Shown here: positions 59,160-64,000 of the stretch, one piece after another
How the letters are laid out: each line of letters opens with the position of its first letter
Position numbering within the stretch: the first letter of the stretch is position 1
Assembly: GCA_012521615.1 (NCBI GenBank)
Contig: JAAYMA010000054.1
Span: 1 to 64,000 of the forward strand
Direction: 5' to 3'
DNA from: Clostridiaceae bacterium
GTDB taxonomy: Bacteria; Bacillota; Clostridia; DSM-8532
DNA: 64,000 nt
Notes under the pieces: model-generated
What the model was told of the DNA's origin: nothing
Database searches by the model: none
The model's input: only the letters and a program-made list of their open reading frames with translations
Made by a program: the position numbers and the translations under genes

Positions 59160-60456
59160 AATAAATTTAAAAATTAAAAAAAGAACTGGCAGTGTAACTG
59201 TTGAGTCAGCTATTACTCTGACTGTCTTTCTGTTTGTTATTTTCTCATTGGCATATATAGTAAAAATCTTCTTTATATATAACACTGTTCAGACCTCGCT
59301 GAATGATGTATCAAGGAATCTGGCCAATTTAAGCTATTTTTATCATATAACAGGTGCCAAAGCATTCAGCGATGAAATAAATCAACTTGCCAGAGAAGCA
59401 GGTTTGAAACTGGATGAACAAAAAAATGTTATTGTAAATGCTATTGATTCATTTAATAGCTTTATTAATTCAAATGACAGAAGTTCACAGCCCATACAAC
59501 AGCCGTCTCTTGAAACTCTGATTGATGCACTCAACAGTGGGCAGGACCTGGCTGATTTAGCCAGTGATATAATTAACAATCCTCAGGAAGAGGCCAAACT
59601 TTTTATGAGAGTAATTGCAGGCAAGTTGAATTATGAAATGACAAACAAACTGGTTTGCTTTATAGCAAAGAATTCACTTAAGTCAGAGCTGGGAAAAAGA
59701 TTGAAGATTACAAACAGAGATCCTGCATCGGTTTTAGGAATAAAGAATGGTATCAAAGGGATTGATCTTAATCAATCAAGTGTTTTTGGAGATTCTGAAT
59801 CTATAGAGCTGGTTGCAAAATACAAATTGGAGCCATTTCTTTTTATACCCGGCTTAAATCTTGTCAACAGGGTCAAAATAGTTGCCTGGACAGGTGGTCG
59901 TGGTACTTCAGGGAAAACAGAAAAGGACGATGTTCCAAACCGGACAAGTCCAAACAGCCTGTGGGAAGATTATGATAACACCAAACTTTATTTTGAACGC
60001 GGTCATTTGATTGAGCAAGAATACTTGAAAATGATAAAACCTGACAGCCGTCAATTGCTTCAAGGTACGGTTTTCAGTACAAATACCGGTGTTCCGGCCA
60101 TTGATGCATATATCTGCAAAAAGTCAGGAAGAAATTCATACACTGCCGAATTATACGATGTGTTTTCTTTAAATCCTTTTCTGAAAACTTACAGTACCAG
60201 ACCGGGCAGTATGGAAAGTCAGATAAAAAAACATGGCAAGCGGCTCTATGAGGCCGGAATTCCCAAGGGGTTACAGGATAAAGAAATCAGTAAAATACGC
60301 CGAATAGTGGTTCTGGTCGTACCTGAAAATTCGGAAAAGGTTGTAGATGAGGCAGTAAACAATGCAAAGAAAAGCCTTGAGAAGTACGGAATTGAAGTAA
60401 TCCTGTACAGAGGATTCGGCGAATATATTCCTGAAGAAAATAATCAGGCTGCCTGA
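59137..60456 (+). CDS. TadE-like protein with extra C-terminal domain
   Basis: KRTGSVTVESAITLTVFLFVIFSLAYIVKIFFIYNTVQTSLNDVSR. Confidence 0.72.
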   Translation: MSGVRGIKINLKIKKRTGSVTVESAITLTVFLFVIFSLAYIVKIFFIYNTVQTSLNDVSRNLANLSYFYHITGAKAFSDEINQLAREAGLKLDEQKNVIVNAIDSFNSFINSNDRSSQPIQQPSLETLIDALNSGQDLADLASDIINNPQEEAKLFMRVIAGKLNYEMTNKLVCFIAKNSLKSELGKRLKITNRDPASVLGIKNGIKGIDLNQSSVFGDSESIELVAKYKLEPFLFIPGLNLVNRVKIVAWTGGRGTSGKTEKDDVPNRTSPNSLWEDYDNTKLYFERGHLIEQEYLKMIKPDSRQLLQGTVFSTNTGVPAIDAYICKKSGRNSYTAELYDVFSLNPFLKTYSTRPGSMESQIKKHGKRLYEAGIPKGLQDKEISKIRRIVVLVVPENSEKVVDEAVNNAKKSLEKYGIEVILYRGFGEYIPEENNQAA

Positions 60457-60480
60457 TAAAAAATTTGGGAGGGTACATAT

Positions 60481-61923
60481 ATGGATGTATTGGAAAACAA
60501 AATGAAATACAACTTCTCAAATGGAAGAGCATTACTGTCTTTAACGTTTAAAAATGAAGAAGTAATCCTTTATCAGCTTGAAATGATGACAAACAACAAT
60601 ATTCCAAAACTGCTGAAAAGCCATTTTGACCGTGTTGACGGGGACATCAGACTGTTTTTTGATGTCACATCGTTGATTACCCTGGAAAAGTTGTTCGAAA
60701 GGCGGATAATTGGCAGGCAGGATTTTTTATATATCATAAAACAGGTGATTTCTCTTCTGGAAGGGATTGAAGAATATCTTCTGGATTATAACGGAATAGT
60801 ATTCGATAAAAAATGTATATATGTAGATCCTGCAACATTGGATGTTTATTTTATGTATCTTCCTGTACCGGGAAGTACAGACCGGCTTGAAACTTTAAAA
60901 AGGCTTTTGCTTGAAAGTATTGTAAATGATATTAATTTTAAAAATGAGAAAGTAGACAATTACATACAAAAACTGCTGGAGATTTTAAAAAACCGTGAAC
61001 TTAGCCTGGAGCTGCTTAAAGATTATTTGAAAGAAGTGGAAAACAAGTCTGAAATCAGTATACAAGATAGTCAGATTAGTTTTAAAAAGCCAGAAACAGA
61101 GGAGATGCCCGAAATTGAAAAATTTCAGACCGGATTTGAAGAGAAAATTATTTTTTCATACCCGCTAAAATCATATATTATCCTTTTTTCAACTGCCGGT
61201 TTGTTCATTTTGTTTGGAATTATATTGTGTCTGACAGGAACCTTGTCAGTAAACAGTCCTGATTTCCTGCTGACACTTTTCGGCTATTTACTGATTGGCG
61301 GAGCTTTAACCTACCTGATATATACAAAATTTTTCACGTCTGACAAAAAGACAGAAAGAAAAATACAAAAACCAGTTGCAGACACTGTTGAAAATAAAAA
61401 GTTGCGAGACTTTAAATCTGATTTATCAGAGCAAATAAAGAATTTCAGGGAACAAAAAATTCAAAGCAACAAGGATTCATTTAATCAGATTAATAATAAT
61501 CCTGTTAAGAATGAGTACTATTACTATGTAAATAAAAATATAAGGATGAATGAACATGAAGCAGCGGCTTCAACAGAATACAGAGATTTTTGCGACATTG
61601 ACAGTACAGTTCTGCTGGGGGCCGGCAACATAACAATACCCTACCTGAAAAGGGCAAAAAACTCAGAGATTGTTGTGTTAAAAAGTTTCCCGTTTATGAT
61701 AGGGAGGTTGTCTGAGCAGGTGGATTACTGTTTGCAAAACCCCGCGGTGGGGAAACTCCATGCTGAAATTACAAAAGAGGGGGATGAATACTTTATAACC
61801 GATATGAATTCACGTAACGGTACAATGATAAATGGCAGGCAGATAATGCCCGGTGTAGGCCAGAGCATTGACAGCGGAGATATAATTACCTTTGCCAATG
61901 AGGAATTTTCATTTTATTGTTGA
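60481..61923 (+). CDS. DUF6382 and FHA domain protein
   Basis: C-terminal FHA: FMIGRLSEQVDYCLQNPAVGKLHAEITKEGDEYFITDMNSRNGTMINGRQI. Confidence 0.88.
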   Translation: MDVLENKMKYNFSNGRALLSLTFKNEEVILYQLEMMTNNNIPKLLKSHFDRVDGDIRLFFDVTSLITLEKLFERRIIGRQDFLYIIKQVISLLEGIEEYLLDYNGIVFDKKCIYVDPATLDVYFMYLPVPGSTDRLETLKRLLLESIVNDINFKNEKVDNYIQKLLEILKNRELSLELLKDYLKEVENKSEISIQDSQISFKKPETEEMPEIEKFQTGFEEKIIFSYPLKSYIILFSTAGLFILFGIILCLTGTLSVNSPDFLLTLFGYLLIGGALTYLIYTKFFTSDKKTERKIQKPVADTVENKKLRDFKSDLSEQIKNFREQKIQSNKDSFNQINNNPVKNEYYYYVNKNIRMNEHEAAASTEYRDFCDIDSTVLLGAGNITIPYLKRAKNSEIVVLKSFPFMIGRLSEQVDYCLQNPAVGKLHAEITKEGDEYFITDMNSRNGTMINGRQIMPGVGQSIDSGDIITFANEEFSFYC

Positions 61924-61977
61924 CAATTCATATTATCACATATTATAATGTCATCTAACTACAATAATTTTCCAAAC

Positions 61978-62240
61978 GCAGTGAAGGAGAATAATAGCTA
62001 TTCTTTCAACGATTCAGAGAGCTGCCGTGTGGTGAGAGTGCAGACGTTGAAGAAGGTGAATCTCGCTCCGGAGCGGATCGCTGAAGTAGGCACAGCCTAT
62101 GGTAGGTTGATACGGTTGCAGCCGTTAAATTGCTAAGCGTTGTCAGACGCTGATGAGGTGGACACATTTTCGTGTCAATTAGAGTGGTACCGCGAAAGCT
62201 TCAGGCCTTCGTCTCTATACAGAGATGAAGGCCTTTTTTG
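61978..62240 (+). ncRNA. T-box riboswitch leader, probable leucine (CUC) specifier
   Basis: T-box AGAGTGGTACCGCG at 62181-62194; stem I AGAGAGCTGCCG; specifier loop GGTGAATCTCG; terminator GGCCTTCGTCTCT-ATAC-AGAGATGAAGGCCTTTTTT (62204-62239). Confidence 0.93.
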
Positions 62241-62340
62241 ATATCTTTTTCATAAGTCACTAAAAAATTGCCCGGACATTTGAAGATAAATCTGTATGAA
62301 ATTAATATTTGAACGCCGGTTATGGGATGGAGGAGATAGT

Positions 62341-64000
62341 ATGAGCGGACTTATGAATATAACAGTTGGAAAATTACTTGAAAGTGTTGCAAAAAAGTAT
62401 CCTGACAGAAAAGCCTTTATATTTCCATACCATAATTATGAAACAACCTGGAAGGAGCTTGATGAGGAAGCTACAAGAGTGGCCAAAGGTTTTTTAAAAA
62501 TGGGAATTGGAAAGGGGGATCATGTTGCAATCTGGGCCAATAATATCCCCGAATGGGTACTGACTCTTTTTGCAACCAGCAAAATAGGAGCAGTACTTGT
62601 CACTGTTAATACCAATTACAAAATATTTGAACTTGAATACCTGCTCCGGCAGTCGGATACCAAATGTCTTGTAATGACTGATGGATTTAAAGATGCCAAT
62701 TACCTACAGATAATTAATGAACTCTGTCCACAGCTTAAGGATTGCAAACCTGGAACCCTTGACAATCCAATGCTTCCATATTTGAAATACGTGGTTTATA
62801 CAGGTCATGAAAAACAGCCGGGAATGATAAATTTCAAAGATCTTTATACCATGGCAGATGAAGTGCCGGATGAAGAATATCAGAAAGTTTATAATTCCCT
62901 TAATCCACATGATGTTATTAATATGCAATACACTTCAGGAACGACGGGATTTCCAAAGGGAGTTATGCTGACACATTATAATATTGTTAATAATGGAAAA
63001 TGCATAGGAGACAGAATGAAATTTACTGAGGATGATATACTTTGTATTCCTGTTCCGCTTTTCCACTGTTTTGGTCTGGTCCTGGGAATTATGGCCAGCA
63101 TTACTCACGGCACTTCTATGGTATGTGTTGACTATAGTCCGGCAAGAGTTATGGAATCACTACAGAAATATGAATGTACTGCCGTTCACGGGGTACCTAC
63201 CATGTTTATTGCTATTTTAGAGCATCCCGATTTCAAAAAATATAAGTTTCCGGGACTCAGAACAGGAATAATGGCAGGATCCCCTTGTCCTGTGAAAGTA
63301 ATGCAGCAAGTCATTGATGTAATGGGTGCCCGCGAGATAACAATAGTATATGGTCAGACAGAATCTTCACCCGGATGTACCCAAACTACTACCGATGACA
63401 GTATTGAAAAGCGGGTATCAACTGTAGGAAAACTGTTTCCCCATATAGAAGCCAAAATAATGGATCCCGAAACCGGTGAAGAATGTCCTCCAAATGTACC
63501 TGGTGAGTTTTGTACCAGGGGTTATCATGTAATGAAGGGGTATTATAAAATGCCAGAGGCTACAGCTCAGGTAATTGACAAGGATGGCTGGCTACATACC
63601 GGAGATTTGGCCACCGTGGATGAAGAGGGCTATTACAAAATCACAGGCCGTATAAAAGACATGATTATCCGTGGCGGTGAGAATATCTATCCGAAAGAGA
63701 TAGAGGAATTCCTGTATACCCACCCTAAAGTTAAGGATGTTCAGGTAATAGGGGTACCAAGTAAAGAATATGGCGAAGAAATCATGGCATGGATTATTCT
63801 CAAGGATGGTGAAACAGCTACAGAAGGGGAGATAAAGGAATTCGTAAGAGCCAATATGGCCAGACATAAAACACCTAAATATATAAAGTTTACAGACAGT
63901 TTTCCCATGACAGCAAGCGGCAAGATTCAGAAATATAAAATGCGTGAAATGGCCATAGAAGAGTTAAATCTCCTGGATGAAGCCTCAATTGAAACAGCTT
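62341..64000 (+). CDS. AMP-binding acyl-CoA synthetase (partial; continues past the window end)
   Basis: SD GGAGGAG; MSGLMNITVGKLLESVAKKYPDRKAFIF..., YTSGTTGFPKG, YGQTESSP, GWLHTGDLATVDEEGYYKITGRIKDMIIRGGENIYP; no stop codon within the window, so absent from the ORF track. Confidence 0.95.
   Translation, partial: MSGLMNITVGKLLESVAKKYPDRKAFIFPYHNYETTWKELDEEATRVAKGFLKMGIGKGDHVAIWANNIPEWVLTLFATSKIGAVLVTVNTNYKIFELEYLLRQSDTKCLVMTDGFKDANYLQIINELCPQLKDCKPGTLDNPMLPYLKYVVYTGHEKQPGMINFKDLYTMADEVPDEEYQKVYNSLNPHDVINMQYTSGTTGFPKGVMLTHYNIVNNGKCIGDRMKFTEDDILCIPVPLFHCFGLVLGIMASITHGTSMVCVDYSPARVMESLQKYECTAVHGVPTMFIAILEHPDFKKYKFPGLRTGIMAGSPCPVKVMQQVIDVMGAREITIVYGQTESSPGCTQTTTDDSIEKRVSTVGKLFPHIEAKIMDPETGEECPPNVPGEFCTRGYHVMKGYYKMPEATAQVIDKDGWLHTGDLATVDEEGYYKITGRIKDMIIRGGENIYPKEIEEFLYTHPKVKDVQVIGVPSKEYGEEIMAWIILKDGETATEGEIKEFVRANMARHKTPKYIKFTDSFPMTASGKIQKYKMREMAIEELNLLDEASIETA

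Noticed and set aside
61948-62136. 62-aa ORF in the track
   Set aside because: Falls inside the T-box leader RNA; the sequence conservation is explained by RNA structure.
1-64000. CRISPR arrays, complete insertion sequences, prophage genes
   Set aside because: No regularly spaced direct repeats, transposases, integrases or phage structural proteins were recognised while reading both strands.

Overview
The window looks like an ordinary, AT-rich clostridial (Firmicutes) chromosome segment. Contents in order: ruvX/DUF1292/DUF3048 genes; an AtuA/DUF4387 catabolic and transport operon with a GntR-UTRA regulator; a heterodimeric ABC exporter pair; a pyrBCF-carAB operon; glycerate kinase; tRNA-Leu(TAG); an accessory stretch (a large orphan protein with a C-terminal HEPN-like RNGYFH motif, a TPR-Arr rifampin ADP-ribosyltransferase, a two-component system with a MacB-like exporter, a BlaI/M56 pair); two iron-siderophore ABC importers; a sulfite reductase/CoA-disulfide reductase locus with a LysR regulator and a frameshifted YeiH-like exporter; an SLH-GH18 protein; a Gram-positive Tad pilus cluster; and a T-box leader in front of an acyl-CoA ligase that runs off the window. 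The most striking observation is that the CarA glutaminase subunit has lost both catalytic residues of its class-I amidotransferase triad (nucleophile Cys to Ser in GISLGHQ, His to Cys in QFCPEA) while the rest of the protein and the operon look intact. This predicts an ammonia-dependent carbamoyl-phosphate synthetase in a pyrimidine operon. Other notable points are a probable Leu-specific T-box controlling an acyl-CoA ligase, a shared ATAGGyAAAACCTAT dyad upstream of the sulfite and siderophore loci, paired operators at the BlaI and siderophore promoters, and helically phased A-tracts upstream of the AtuA operon. No CRISPR array or intact transposon was seen. All calls come from reading sequence and motifs; no database search was run.
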